Shown: positions 1 to 9,341, numbered from the stretch's first letter. The stretch is DNA of 64,000 bases from Flavobacterium aquiphilum (GCF_027111335.1 NZ_CP114288.1:496001-560000), one strand, 5' to 3'. Numbers and translations are program-made. Notes: generated by a model from the letters alone, not told the origin.

Positions 1-1
1 A

Positions 2-1159
2 GATACAGAGATACGGGATTTACCCAATATGTGTGTTTTTCTTGGTGCAAATGGAGCAGGAAAATCAACTCTTTTTGAAGTATTCGGTTTTTTAAGCGAT
101 GCCCTTAAAAGTAACGTAAAAACGGCTCTTAATAAAAGAGGTGGTTACAAGGAAGTTTATTCAAGAAATGGTAATGGAGATATTGAAATTGAAATAAAAT
201 TTAGAAATCCTGATGTTGAAGGTAAAAAGCAACCTTTAATAACTTACGAATTATCAGTTTGTTTGGGAGAAACAAACATGCCAGTAGTTTCAAAAGAAGT
301 ATTAAGTTACAGAAGAGGGAATAGAGGTAGACCATATAAGTTTTTAGAATTTGCTTATGGAAAAGGGAATGCAATTGTAAATGAAAGTGAATTTGAAACA
401 GCCAAACAAGAATTTAAAGAAGAAAGAGAAGAACAGACTTTAGATAGTCCAGATATTTTAGCAATAAAGGGATTAGGACAATTTCAAAAATTTAACGCTA
501 TTAGTTCATTTAGAAGATTATTGGAAAATTGGTACGTTTCTAATTTTCAAATTCAGGCGGCTCAAAATATTGAAGACACAGGCTTGAGTGAACATTTATC
601 AACTTCGGGAGATAATTTAGCTCAGGTCACCAAATATATATATGAAAACTATCCGGATACTTTCCAAAAAATTTTAGATAAAATGAAAGAAAGAGTTCCT
701 GGTATTGATAAAGTCGAAGCTACTGAAACTATTGACGGCAGAATAGTTTTGCAATTTAGTGACGGTAGCTTTAAGGATCCTTTTATTTCTCGATTTGTAT
801 CAGATGGTACAATTAAAATGTTTGCTTATTTGGTTTTACTTAATGACCCTAAACCACATCCTTTGCTATGTATAGAAGAACCAGAAAATTATTTACATCC
901 TGAACTTTTGATTGAATTAGCGGAGGAATTTCGGGATTATGCTAATAGAGGCGGGCAAGTGTTTATATCATCACATTCACCTGATTTTGTAAATGCGTTA
1001 GAATTAGATGAACTTTTTTGGTTGAATAAAGATAAAGGCTTTACAAGTATAAAAAGAGCATCCGATGATAAAGTAATACCTAGTTTGTTTAATGATGGTG
1101 ATAAATTGGGTTATTTATGGAAACAAGGATATTTTATTGGTAGTGGACCTAAAAATTAA
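2..1159 (+). CDS. AAA family ATPase (AAA_21/RecF-like), 5' end outside window
   Basis: The reading frame is open to the left edge of the window, so the first 20 or so codons are missing. The visible residues just before Walker A (DTEIRDLPN) fit the beta strand that precedes the P-loop in SMC/RecF-like ATPases. Walker A is GANGAGKST. A Walker B-like strand followed by EEPENYLHP lies at about nt 860-900, and a SSHSPDFV switch motif follows. A single ABC-type head with no long coiled coil is typical of the AAA_21 group. It is followed after 3 nt by a DUF4276 gene, a pairing seen in accessory and defence loci. It probably acts as the ATP-driven sensor or motor for that partner, which is inference. 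Confidence 0.85.
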   Translation, partial: DTEIRDLPNMCVFLGANGAGKSTLFEVFGFLSDALKSNVKTALNKRGGYKEVYSRNGNGDIEIEIKFRNPDVEGKKQPLITYELSVCLGETNMPVVSKEVLSYRRGNRGRPYKFLEFAYGKGNAIVNESEFETAKQEFKEEREEQTLDSPDILAIKGLGQFQKFNAISSFRRLLENWYVSNFQIQAAQNIEDTGLSEHLSTSGDNLAQVTKYIYENYPDTFQKILDKMKERVPGIDKVEATETIDGRIVLQFSDGSFKDPFISRFVSDGTIKMFAYLVLLNDPKPHPLLCIEEPENYLHPELLIELAEEFRDYANRGGQVFISSHSPDFVNALELDELFWLNKDKGFTSIKRASDDKVIPSLFNDGDKLGYLWKQGYFIGSGPKN

Positions 1160-1162
1160 TTT

Positions 1163-1744
1163 ATGGCGAGGATAGAAATATTAGTAGAAGAACCCTCCAT
1201 GAAGGAATTTTTAACCATTTTGTTACCAAATATTCTTGATAAACATTGGAACTTAAATGAAAACTATTTTATAAGAAGTTTTGAAGGGAAAAATGATTTA
1301 CAGAAAAATATACCATCAAAGGTGAAATTTTTAAGTAATTGGAATCATGAAGCAGTTGGTGTTGTTATTATGCAAGATCAAGACAGTTCAGATTGCAAAA
1401 TACTTAAGCAGAAATTATTAGATGTTTGTAGTCAAAATGGAGATTGTCCTAAATTAGTTAGAATAATATGTAGAGAGCTTGAATCGTGGTATATTGGTGA
1501 TTTTTTGGCTGTAAATAAGGCATATCCAAGTTTTAAACATCAAAATTACATTCACCGGTCAAAGTTTAGGATTCCAGATAATTGTAATGCTTTTGATGAA
1601 TTAAGAAAAATACTTCCCGAATTTCAAAAAGTTGGGGGAGCAAAAAAGATAGCACCTTTTATAGACATTGATAAAAATAAATCTGAAAGTTTTCAGCAAA
1701 CAATAAATGGTTTAAAAAGATTTTTTGATTCTATAAAAGATTAA
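1163..1744 (+). CDS. DUF4276 family protein, partner of the AAA ATPase
   Basis: A 193-residue protein that starts 3 nt after the ATPase stop codon, so the two are surely cotranscribed. It shows the acidic features I associate with DUF4276: an N-terminal strand ending in EEPSMKEF, a central MQDQDSSDC acidic motif, and RELESWYIGD. The spacing of acidic residues resembles a TOPRIM-like metal site, so nuclease activity is plausible but unproven. By analogy with other ATPase plus TOPRIM pairs (OLD, AriA/AriB), it may be the effector of a defence module. No homology search was possible. The family call rests on motif recognition. Confidence 0.75.
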   Translation: MARIEILVEEPSMKEFLTILLPNILDKHWNLNENYFIRSFEGKNDLQKNIPSKVKFLSNWNHEAVGVVIMQDQDSSDCKILKQKLLDVCSQNGDCPKLVRIICRELESWYIGDFLAVNKAYPSFKHQNYIHRSKFRIPDNCNAFDELRKILPEFQKVGGAKKIAPFIDIDKNKSESFQQTINGLKRFFDSIKD

Positions 1745-1766
1745 AAATTCTTTAAAAAAAAACAAA

Positions 1767-3449
1767 ATGAAAGAAACCAAAAATATATCCAGATCCAGAG
1801 CACAAGATTCATCGGCGGCCATTGAAAAAATGTACATCACGATGCGTCATCTTTTTAATAGAGGTTTCTATAAACCAATGGGAATTTCGGGGGACACATT
1901 ACGGGAAGCTTTATTGGCCTTAAGACCCGAAATTTATGGAAGCATTGCCGATGAAAAGGTCGAATTGAACGGACTTTTATACGTTATAGAACGCCTTCCG
2001 GTAGGGATTGAAGAGTGTCGTTTTATTAATTTGACCTCAGATGAAGGGTATTCAAAGTCTCATTTTAAGGCGATAGTTCCGCCAAAAAGACGCCGCAATT
2101 GTTATCGAATAGACGAAGAACAAATGAATGTCGAAATTACTCGCGGACGTTCGGACATTTACGATATCCTGACTCATTTGACATTTATTTTTATTGAATC
2201 GCATAAAATCAAAAATAGGGTTTTGCTCGACGATGTAGGTGAAGTTTCCCGTGATTGGGTAAAACTCGAAGCTGCTGTTTCGCAAATCAAAAAATTGCCC
2301 CTTATTGAAAAAGAAAAAGCAATTTCTCATGCAGCCAATATTTTGGGTCGAACTTTCGATGAGGTTTTGGGTATTTACGATTCTTTTGGAACAGAGACGG
2401 AACCGGATCGATTTTTACATGTCATTTATTGGTTGGGAAAATTAGCCATTGAGGAAGTTGTTGACAACAATAAAAGAACCATTACGTTCAGTCCAATTTT
2501 GAGAGAACGTCTTGGACACCATATTCACGGTGAAGTTTGGGCAAACAATATCAAGGAAGTTTTGAAAGCCAATCAGCTTTTGGACAGGCCGCTTCACGTG
2601 ATTAGCGCGAATATGCACTCAGTGATGAATTCTATTTTTGCGACTCCTATTTTGAAAACAAAATTCAAGGACAAATCCGATTTCTTTATTTATGAAGAAT
2701 TGAGCAAATCGGGAGCAAATGAACTTCGAAATCAGATAGAAGCAGTTGCTTTGAAACAAGGAATGATTTCGCTTCCGGATACTACTTCAGGGACAAATAT
2801 AGATGTACAAATTTTTGATACAGCCAAAATAGATTGGTCCAAAACATCTTTCCCAACGGCAAACCTGGAGGAGAAGAAACCGGTTCTCATCGTGATGGAT
2901 TATGCCTTTGGAGAACAGGCTTACGAAACGATTGATGAGCTATTGAAACCGTATAAAAAAGACACTTTGCTTAACGTAAAATCGGTTTCGATTATGGGGA
3001 AAGCAGGAATTCTTGAAGGCGGAAAAGGCGATATTATGATTCCGAATGCCCATATTAATGAGGGAACGGCCGATAATTATTTCTTCGAAAATGAATTGAC
3101 CGCCGAAATGTTTGAAGGCAATGACATCGCGATTTATGCCGGGCCGATGGTTACGGTTCTTGGGACATCGTTGCAAAATAGGGATTTATTGAAATTCTTC
3201 CACGAATCGACCTGGGCTGTAATTGGACTTGAGATGGAAGGTTCTTATTATCAAAAAGCCATTCAATCGGCATCCAAAATCAGGAAAAGTGTTCCTCAGG
3301 ATATTAAGGTTCGCTATGCTTATTATGCTTCAGATAATCCGTTGGAAACCGGTAGCACCTTGGCATCCGGAGGTTTGGGAACTTCGGGGGTGAAACCTAC
3401 TTATTTGATTACAATTAAAATTTTGGAACAAATTTTTAATATAAAATAA
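1767..3449 (+). CDS. DUF6909-like protein with nucleoside-phosphorylase-like C-terminal half
   Basis: A soluble protein of 560 residues with no signal peptide or membrane segment. I recognise it as a conserved Bacteroidota protein (DUF6909 by memory). The C-terminal third contains GLEMEGSYYQKAI near residues 487-499 and a late ASDNPLETGSTLA segment. These recall the E-M-E nucleoside-binding motif and the active-site aspartate region of the purine nucleoside phosphorylase/AMP nucleosidase fold. If that is right, it binds or cleaves a nucleoside or nucleotide. Its base composition is richer in GC than the AAA/DUF4276 pair upstream, so it is probably a core gene bordering an acquired pair. The function is not established. 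Confidence 0.7.
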   Translation: MKETKNISRSRAQDSSAAIEKMYITMRHLFNRGFYKPMGISGDTLREALLALRPEIYGSIADEKVELNGLLYVIERLPVGIEECRFINLTSDEGYSKSHFKAIVPPKRRRNCYRIDEEQMNVEITRGRSDIYDILTHLTFIFIESHKIKNRVLLDDVGEVSRDWVKLEAAVSQIKKLPLIEKEKAISHAANILGRTFDEVLGIYDSFGTETEPDRFLHVIYWLGKLAIEEVVDNNKRTITFSPILRERLGHHIHGEVWANNIKEVLKANQLLDRPLHVISANMHSVMNSIFATPILKTKFKDKSDFFIYEELSKSGANELRNQIEAVALKQGMISLPDTTSGTNIDVQIFDTAKIDWSKTSFPTANLEEKKPVLIVMDYAFGEQAYETIDELLKPYKKDTLLNVKSVSIMGKAGILEGGKGDIMIPNAHINEGTADNYFFENELTAEMFEGNDIAIYAGPMVTVLGTSLQNRDLLKFFHESTWAVIGLEMEGSYYQKAIQSASKIRKSVPQDIKVRYAYYASDNPLETGSTLASGGLGTSGVKPTYLITIKILEQIFNIK

Positions 3450-3464
3450 AAACAGAGCAACTGC

Positions 3465-4448
3465 ATGGGTAAAAAGAAAGATAAAAAAACGAATAATCCG
3501 GAAATTGACTTATTGACTGTTTTTGACAGGATAGGGGAATTTTTCGATTGGATTAAGACTCTGTTGTTTAGAAGTATTCAATTTTTTGTAAAAAATGTAA
3601 AAATCGTTTCTGTTTTAATTGTTCTTGGAATTGTTTTTGGTTTTTTCCTGACAAAAGTAATTTCACGTTTTGAACAAAAAATCATTGTTGCTCCAAATTT
3701 TAAATCGACAGATTACCTTTATTCCAAAATTGATTTGATTGCCTCAAAAATTGTTGTAAAAGACACCTTGTTTTTCAAATCCATCGGCATTCAAAAACCT
3801 TCAGAAATAGTTTCTATTACCATAGAACCTGTCGTAGATGTTACTAATTTGATGAACAAGGATGGTAAAAATACAGAGTTATTGCAATTGATGGCACAAA
3901 ATGGTGATATTAAATCGATCATAAAAGAGACGACAACCAATAAAAATTTTGCCCTTCATACCATTATTTTGAATACAACAGGGGTAGTTTCTACTCAAAA
4001 TTTGGTTGAACCTCTTTTGAAATATTTGAATGCAAGTACCTATTATGATGTTTACAATAGAATTAATTCCCAAAACATTCAAAACAATATCCAAAAAAAA
4101 GAAGCTACAATTCTTCAAATCGACGGGATTTTAAACCAGTTTTCGGGAGCTTACGGGAAGCATGCGAACAATGAAAAACTGATTTATTATAATGAAAATT
4201 TGAATTTGGCAGAGGTTATTAAAACTAAAGATTCCTTATCTAATGCAATCAGTAAATTAAAAATTGAGCAATACAATACCAGCAAAACCATTAAAGAAAT
4301 GGGAATTGTTTTGAATGTAAAAAACAACAAAACAATTAAGGAAAAATTAATTTTTATTTTGCCATTGGTGTTTGTCGGCCTTTATGTTTTCTTAAGTTTT
4401 TTTATGTCTTTCTATAAAAAACAATCCTTGAAAGCAAATTCAAAATAA
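3465..4448 (+). CDS. Wzz-like polysaccharide chain-length/co-polymerase membrane protein
   Basis: A protein of 327 residues with a charged Lys-rich N-terminus. It has one membrane helix near residues 44-66, a long mostly helical extracytoplasmic region of about 225 residues, and a second helix near residues 293-316 before a short Lys-rich tail. This two-helix topology is that of polysaccharide co-polymerases (Wzz type), but there is no C-terminal tyrosine kinase domain and the sequence motifs are weak. It lies 17 nt before a Wzx-type flippase and heads the polysaccharide locus, which supports a role in polymer length control. The exact family is uncertain. Confidence 0.6.
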   Translation: MGKKKDKKTNNPEIDLLTVFDRIGEFFDWIKTLLFRSIQFFVKNVKIVSVLIVLGIVFGFFLTKVISRFEQKIIVAPNFKSTDYLYSKIDLIASKIVVKDTLFFKSIGIQKPSEIVSITIEPVVDVTNLMNKDGKNTELLQLMAQNGDIKSIIKETTTNKNFALHTIILNTTGVVSTQNLVEPLLKYLNASTYYDVYNRINSQNIQNNIQKKEATILQIDGILNQFSGAYGKHANNEKLIYYNENLNLAEVIKTKDSLSNAISKLKIEQYNTSKTIKEMGIVLNVKNNKTIKEKLIFILPLVFVGLYVFLSFFMSFYKKQSLKANSK

Positions 4449-4465
4449 GTTCGACGAATAAAATT

Positions 4466-5776
4466 ATGGTAAAAAAATTGTGGAATCAACTGCTGAAAGC
4501 CAACCGAAATCCATTGGTGAAACAAAGCTTAATTACTTTGGTTTTGCGGGTTTTTGGCGTAATTACATTGTTCGGTTTCACTGTTTTTTTGACCAAAACC
4601 TATCCACCCGAAATTGTTGGACAATATGACTTTGTTCGTTCTTTTCTATTGGTAGTCGGAAGTATTTGTTTGTTAGGATGCGACCAGTCGGTTTTGTATT
4701 TCAAAGGAAGGTTGAGTGGTTATTCCACTTTAGAAGGGATCAAAAAGGTATATGCCAAAATGGTCGGACTTTTGCTCCTGATGTCTATTCTGTTTCTTTT
4801 GATATTTAGGTGTCTCGACGAACAATTTGTAAATCATTATTTTAATGATTCGAAAGTTTACGGCATTCTTTTGAAATCAATAATGGTATTGTTTTTTTAT
4901 GGGTTATCGACTTTGAATACAGAAGTTTTTCGTGCCTTGGATCATTTTTATGTAGCCGAGCTTTTTAGGAACACCATTAAATATATTCCGTTGATTGTTG
5001 GTGCTGTTTTGCTCTCTTACTTTGAGTCGGAGGCTTATCTGGCTGAGGTTTTCCTCGCAGGTTTTGTTCTTCTTTCGATAATAACAACCGTTATCGTTTT
5101 CTTTTATTTTAGCAAAGCAAAAATTGAGAACGAGACTTTGGATTTTACCTATAAAGAAATATTTACCAAGTCATATCCCATTGCAATTAGCGGAATGGCT
5201 TTGTTTTTATTGATGAGCTTTGATATTCTTTTTTTAAAGAAATATTGGAGTGATGCAACTGTTGCTTTTTATTCGGTGGCAATAAAGCTGATGACTATTC
5301 TTTCGGTAATAATTCTTTCTGTAAATATTACGGTTTCGACCAAAATTTCAGAATCTTTTTTTAGTCAAAGAAAGACAGATTTAGTCAAAACAACCCGACA
5401 TGCTTCTCGTTTAATTTTCCTGATGACTTTTCCGTCAGTGCTTGTGATTTGTTTTTTTCCTGAATATGTTTTAGGTTTTTTCGGAAAAGGATATTTGGCA
5501 GCCAAAAGGGCTTTACTAATTTTAATGATTGGTCAAGGAATTTGCTCTGCGTTTGGATCAGCTACCGTTTATTTGAATATGACCGGACGGCAGCATATTT
5601 TTCAAATCATCTTGATAATTGCAGTGTTTTTTAATTTTATTTTGAATCGGATTTTAATACCGGAATATGGAATGATTGGCGGGGCAATTTCATTTGTTTT
5701 CAGCTCATTTTTTTGGAATTGTACTTCGGCAATTGTTATTTATAGAAAGGACAAAGTGAACGTTTTTTTGAGTTAG
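4466..5776 (+). CDS. Oligosaccharide flippase, Wzx/MATE-like polysaccharide transporter
   Basis: A polytopic inner-membrane protein of 436 residues with about 12 predicted helices. Its N-terminal sequence (LVLRVFGVITLFGFTVFLTK, then YPPEIVGQYDFVRSF) matches the first helix and cytoplasmic loop of Wzx/PST flippases of the MOP superfamily. These flip undecaprenyl-linked repeat units across the inner membrane. It sits between the Wzz-like gene and two polymerase/ligase-like genes, the standard setting for a Wzx/Wzy pathway. A second, distinct flippase lies at 33226-34701. Confidence 0.88.
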   Translation: MVKKLWNQLLKANRNPLVKQSLITLVLRVFGVITLFGFTVFLTKTYPPEIVGQYDFVRSFLLVVGSICLLGCDQSVLYFKGRLSGYSTLEGIKKVYAKMVGLLLLMSILFLLIFRCLDEQFVNHYFNDSKVYGILLKSIMVLFFYGLSTLNTEVFRALDHFYVAELFRNTIKYIPLIVGAVLLSYFESEAYLAEVFLAGFVLLSIITTVIVFFYFSKAKIENETLDFTYKEIFTKSYPIAISGMALFLLMSFDILFLKKYWSDATVAFYSVAIKLMTILSVIILSVNITVSTKISESFFSQRKTDLVKTTRHASRLIFLMTFPSVLVICFFPEYVLGFFGKGYLAAKRALLILMIGQGICSAFGSATVYLNMTGRQHIFQIILIIAVFFNFILNRILIPEYGMIGGAISFVFSSFFWNCTSAIVIYRKDKVNVFLS

Positions 5777-5842
5777 TTTTTTACCAGATAAGGCATTTAA
5801 GGTCATTTAAGTTAGTGTTAGTATGTAAAAATAATTTGTGAA

Positions 5843-5860
5843 TCCCGATAGTTATCGGGA
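5843..5860. repeat. Short perfect inverted repeat with TCCCGATA/TATCGGGA arms
   Basis: The arms are TCCCGATA and TATCGGGA, separated by GT, in the 150-bp gap between the flippase and the next membrane protein. It is followed at about 5889-5912 by a stretch containing CGTCATCCGTGG, which resembles an interspersed element I know from Flavobacteria. The same TCCCGATA core occurs in the hairpin at 61274-61328, and TCCCGAT occurs at 47234-47284. It may be a fragment of a dispersed element rather than a terminator, since no T-tract follows. Confidence 0.6.
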
Positions 5861-5927
5861 GTATTGAGAAATTTTAAGTAAAGTAATCCGTTGAATCCGC
5901 GTCATCCGTGGGACATTTAGTATAATT

Positions 5928-6992
5928 ATGCCAATGTTAATAAAAAGAAGTACAGCCGTTTTTATTGTATTATTTGTACTCAATTTATTGGTAACTGTTT
6001 TGGCATTTTATGTTTTGCCGAAGCGTTTTTTTTACGATGCAGTAATTATTGCATTTGACAAAGGCAATGAAATTGGATTTTTTGGCAGTTATCCACTTAC
6101 GATATTGTTTTATAAAATTACCGGTTTGCGCTATTTGCCTTTTCCGATAGTTGGACTGATTCAATTCCCGATTTTGATGTTTGTTCTTTATAAAATTGGA
6201 ATTCCCACTGATTTCGAAAAACTAAATGTAAAAAATGTAATTGTTTATTTTGGAATTCTGATGATTGCCATTTTTATGTCGATGCCTTCCAAAGAATTTA
6301 TCACTTTTGCGTATGTTTCCCTGATTGTTTTTTTATTTCAGAATAAAAAGATTTCGTTACGTACAGTTTTACTTTCAGCGTTTCTTTTATTGACTTTTTT
6401 TGGTATTTTTTACAGACCATATTATGTGCTTATCCCAATAATTGCGGTTGGGATGTATGGTGCAAGTTTGGTAAATTTTAAGAGCAAAGCTTTGACTACT
6501 ATTTTTTATGGATTAGTAATTGCGATATTCTTGTCATTGTGTTACGGAATTGTCTCGGGACATTATTTTTCTGAAGTAAGTAGGGAATTGATTAATAGTG
6601 ACCGATTGGGGTCTGCAGATGCCAATTCAATGATAGTATCTCCTATAAAACCAGACACTTGGTATGGGGAGACGGTTGGTATTGTTTATGGATTCTTCTC
6701 GGTAAATGTGCCCGTCAACGGAGTAAAGTATATTTTTTCACCTCAAATATTACTTTTTGTAATCTGGCAACTTTTCTTGTTTTACATTCTTTTGGTTCGT
6801 TTTTCCAAGTGTATTGAAACAAGAGATAAGCATAAAAGAGAGCTTTGGATTTTACTTATTTTGTTTGCGTTTTTTATTGTTCAGGGCGTTTTTGAACCAG
6901 ATTTAGGCTCGGCGGTCCGACATAAAACTGGTGTTTTTCCTTTAATTTATTTCGCATTGTATTATGACCATTTCCGAAAAAAACTTCAATAA
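5928..6992 (+). CDS. Polytopic membrane protein, possible polysaccharide polymerase (Wzy/EpsG-like)
   Basis: A protein of 354 residues with about 10 hydrophobic helices and little soluble sequence, apart from a loop near residues 215-245. The MSMPSKEFITF segment near residue 117 recalls the conserved cytoplasmic loop of EpsG/Wzy-like and GT-C membrane enzymes. I see no definite family signature. The gene is followed by an O-antigen ligase/polymerase-like gene that overlaps it by 29 nt, so the two are probably translationally coupled. One would polymerise the repeat unit and the other would ligate it or act as an alternative polymerase. Confidence 0.6.
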   Translation: MPMLIKRSTAVFIVLFVLNLLVTVLAFYVLPKRFFYDAVIIAFDKGNEIGFFGSYPLTILFYKITGLRYLPFPIVGLIQFPILMFVLYKIGIPTDFEKLNVKNVIVYFGILMIAIFMSMPSKEFITFAYVSLIVFLFQNKKISLRTVLLSAFLLLTFFGIFYRPYYVLIPIIAVGMYGASLVNFKSKALTTIFYGLVIAIFLSLCYGIVSGHYFSEVSRELINSDRLGSADANSMIVSPIKPDTWYGETVGIVYGFFSVNVPVNGVKYIFSPQILLFVIWQLFLFYILLVRFSKCIETRDKHKRELWILLILFAFFIVQGVFEPDLGSAVRHKTGVFPLIYFALYYDHFRKKLQ

Positions 6993-8268
6993 AACAATCA
7001 ACGTTTTTTTGGCATTGATTGCCATTATGATGATTTTCAGAAAGCCATGTACTTTGCTGATAATATTGTTTGCAGTCTTTAATTTATTCTATATCAAAAA
7101 ACTGAATTTTACCAAGCAATCGCTAGTCTTGGTACTTCTTATTGCCTCTCCTTTGATTTTAGAAATCGTCATGTTTTGGAACAATGATTCGTTAATTAGA
7201 GGTCTGAAATCACTTGAGAAATACAGTTCGCTTCTTGTTTTCCCGTTGTTTGTTTTAGGAAATTATCAGCGAATTCAATTTTTGAAGATTCTTCGATATT
7301 ATTGCATAACAACCACAATTATTATCCTTTTTTTCTTCCTTCGATTTGTCATTTATTTTCCCGAATTGATTCAGAATTATATGAACGGAAAAGACTTATG
7401 GGAGATGGGATATGCTTTTTCAAACAGCATCGGAATTCATGCGCCGGCTTTGAATATGCATTTGGCTTTTGTGTCTATTTCAGCTCTGTTTTTAGTTTTT
7501 GAAACTTTTCGCTTGCAAGAAAGATGGTTGCTGAAATTGGGTTACAGTATCATTTTTATTCTCTCTTTTTTCTTTGTTCTTTTTGTAAATACAAGAATGG
7601 CCTTATTTAATGCATTGATTGGTTTTATTTTAGTTTTTTTGACAGAAGTGATTCGTAATTATAGTTTAAAAAAAATATTGAGAATCGTGGCAGTTTTGAC
7701 AATAACGTTGAGTGCTGTTCTTTTTATTTTTGTCAAAAACAATCCTTATATGAGAGAGAAATATTCTTCGGTGACTTTTGCTTATATGGATAAAGTTGGG
7801 AAACTGGATGAAATTAAAAATCCAGAAGCCAAAGTATTCAATGCGCTTGTTACACGTATTTCTATTTGGAAATCGGGTTGGGAATTGGCAAAGAAAAACC
7901 TTCCTTTTGGAGTGGGAGCTTCGGACGGAAAACTGGAATTAGTCAAATATTACAAGCAGACGCACCAACATTTTTTGGCAAAATATGAATTCCCAACGCA
8001 CAATCAATTTTTGGATTTTCTGATAAAATTTGGGATAGTGGGGCCTTTGGTGGTATTGCTTTATATTTTTACAATTGGTTATTTGGGGTTTGATTTAAAA
8101 AATGCACTTGTATTCTCTTTCTTTCTCCTTTTTTTCATGTCCAATGTTACTGATGATTTTTTACTGCGTTTTGATGGTATCGCTTTCAGCGGATTATGGA
8201 TTTCAATTTTCGGGAGTTACTGGTTGCAACAAAAATCATTGTTGATAAAGAACAGCCAAAGCCTTTAA
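6964..8268 (+). CDS. O-antigen ligase/polymerase family membrane protein (Wzy/WaaL-like)
   Basis: A protein of 434 residues with 11-12 helices and a large periplasmic loop near residues 245-345 that contains TRISIWKSGWELAKKN and PTHNQFLDFLIKFGIVG. The combination of R-x3-W-x5 and a loop H-N-x-F/Y-L motif is the hallmark of the Wzy_C/O-antigen ligase family. It overlaps the preceding membrane gene by 29 nt. Its 3' end also overlaps by 33 nt the tail of the convergent glycosyltransferase gene. It acts in the inner membrane on undecaprenyl-linked glycans. Confidence 0.82.
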   Translation: MTISEKNFNKTINVFLALIAIMMIFRKPCTLLIILFAVFNLFYIKKLNFTKQSLVLVLLIASPLILEIVMFWNNDSLIRGLKSLEKYSSLLVFPLFVLGNYQRIQFLKILRYYCITTTIIILFFFLRFVIYFPELIQNYMNGKDLWEMGYAFSNSIGIHAPALNMHLAFVSISALFLVFETFRLQERWLLKLGYSIIFILSFFFVLFVNTRMALFNALIGFILVFLTEVIRNYSLKKILRIVAVLTITLSAVLFIFVKNNPYMREKYSSVTFAYMDKVGKLDEIKNPEAKVFNALVTRISIWKSGWELAKKNLPFGVGASDGKLELVKYYKQTHQHFLAKYEFPTHNQFLDFLIKFGIVGPLVVLLYIFTIGYLGFDLKNALVFSFFLLFFMSNVTDDFLLRFDGIAFSGLWISIFGSYWLQQKSLLIKNSQSL

Positions 8269-9312
8269 ATTTTTGTTTTTGTCAAATAATTGATGACATC
8301 TTTCATAAGCATTTTCGCCAAATTGATTTCGGGTTTTGTCGACTTTTAATAATTCCAAATAAGATTCTAATTCTTCAATTTCATTAAAGAGAAAACCAGT
8401 TTCATTTGGAATAACCACGTCTTTATTACCGATAATATTGGTTGCCAAAATAGGTTTTTTCATAGCCATTGCTTCCAAAAGCGCTATAGGCAATCCTTCC
8501 CAAAGTGAGGTTTGGATGTAAATATCGATGGAAGACAGTTTTTTTAATGCTTCATTCCTATCCATAAACCAGCCTGTAATTTTAATATTTGGGGCAGTTA
8601 ATTCATGATTTAATTCTCCGTCACCAATCCAAACAAAATTATATTCAGGAAAACGCAAGGCAATTGCATTGAAGAGTTTTGGGTTTTTTTGAGAGGATAT
8701 TCTTGATAGAGTACCAATTGTCAATGTTGAATTTTGACTTCGTATAAACTGTTGTTGAACGTCTTCTAAATTGATTCCGTTTCGTATTAAATACGATTTT
8801 CCTAGTTTTTTGGCTATTTGATATTCGGTATCACCACAGGCAATTGTGGATCCACCAAATAATTGCTGGAAACTTTTTTCGATGAACCAATATATCTTTT
8901 TTGTCAAATTTGAAACATCAGTCCTTAGAAAAGCATAACCATGTGGAGTATAGAATATTTTCTTTCTTTTGAATAATAAAAAACAAGCAATTCTACCTAA
9001 AATACCAGCTTTTGAAGAGTGAAGATGGACTACATCGGGGTTTAGTTTTTGAAGTTCGCTTCGCAAATGAATAATGGATTTAAAATCCTGAATAGGCGAA
9101 ATTTCGCGAACCATATTTATTTTTATCAGCGATACTCCTTTTGAAAACTCAGATTCAATTTTTTCGGGATCTATTTCTTTTCGGTTTCCGCTATAAATAA
9201 TTGTAGTAGATAGATCTTTTACTATTTCATCGTCTCCAAAATAATGGGACAAATCATTGAAATAAGTATAAACACCACCTCCTAATGCTTCAATTATATG
9301 GACAACTTTCAA
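8236..9312 (-). CDS. Glycosyltransferase family 4 protein
   Basis: A protein of 358 residues with two Rossmann-like halves. The N-terminal half begins KVVHIIEALGGGVYTY and contains DVVHLHSSKAGILGR, typical of the acceptor domain of GT4 enzymes. The C-terminal half has TIGTLSRISSQKNPKLF and the WEGLPIALLEAM motif (E-x7-E), which binds the sugar nucleotide. It is a retaining, cytoplasmic or membrane-associated transferase. It is the only sugar gene here on the minus strand, and its tail overlaps the ligase-like gene. A TAnnTTTG-type box lies 22 nt upstream of its start. The acceptor and sugar cannot be told from sequence. Confidence 0.88.
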   Translation of the reverse strand: MKVVHIIEALGGGVYTYFNDLSHYFGDDEIVKDLSTTIIYSGNRKEIDPEKIESEFSKGVSLIKINMVREISPIQDFKSIIHLRSELQKLNPDVVHLHSSKAGILGRIACFLLFKRKKIFYTPHGYAFLRTDVSNLTKKIYWFIEKSFQQLFGGSTIACGDTEYQIAKKLGKSYLIRNGINLEDVQQQFIRSQNSTLTIGTLSRISSQKNPKLFNAIALRFPEYNFVWIGDGELNHELTAPNIKITGWFMDRNEALKKLSSIDIYIQTSLWEGLPIALLEAMAMKKPILATNIIGNKDVVIPNETGFLFNEIEELESYLELLKVDKTRNQFGENAYERCHQLFDKNKNLKALAVLYQQ

Positions 9313-9333
9313 ATTAGCCTTTTTTTATTGGAA

Positions 9334-9341
9334 CAAAAATA
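9334..9341 (-). promoter_or_regulatory. -7 box TATTTTTG for the GT4 gene
   Basis: On the minus strand this reads TATTTTTG, matching the Bacteroidota -7 consensus TAnnTTTG, about 22 nt before the GT4 start codon. No good -33 TTTG is seen at the usual spacing. Confidence 0.4.
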
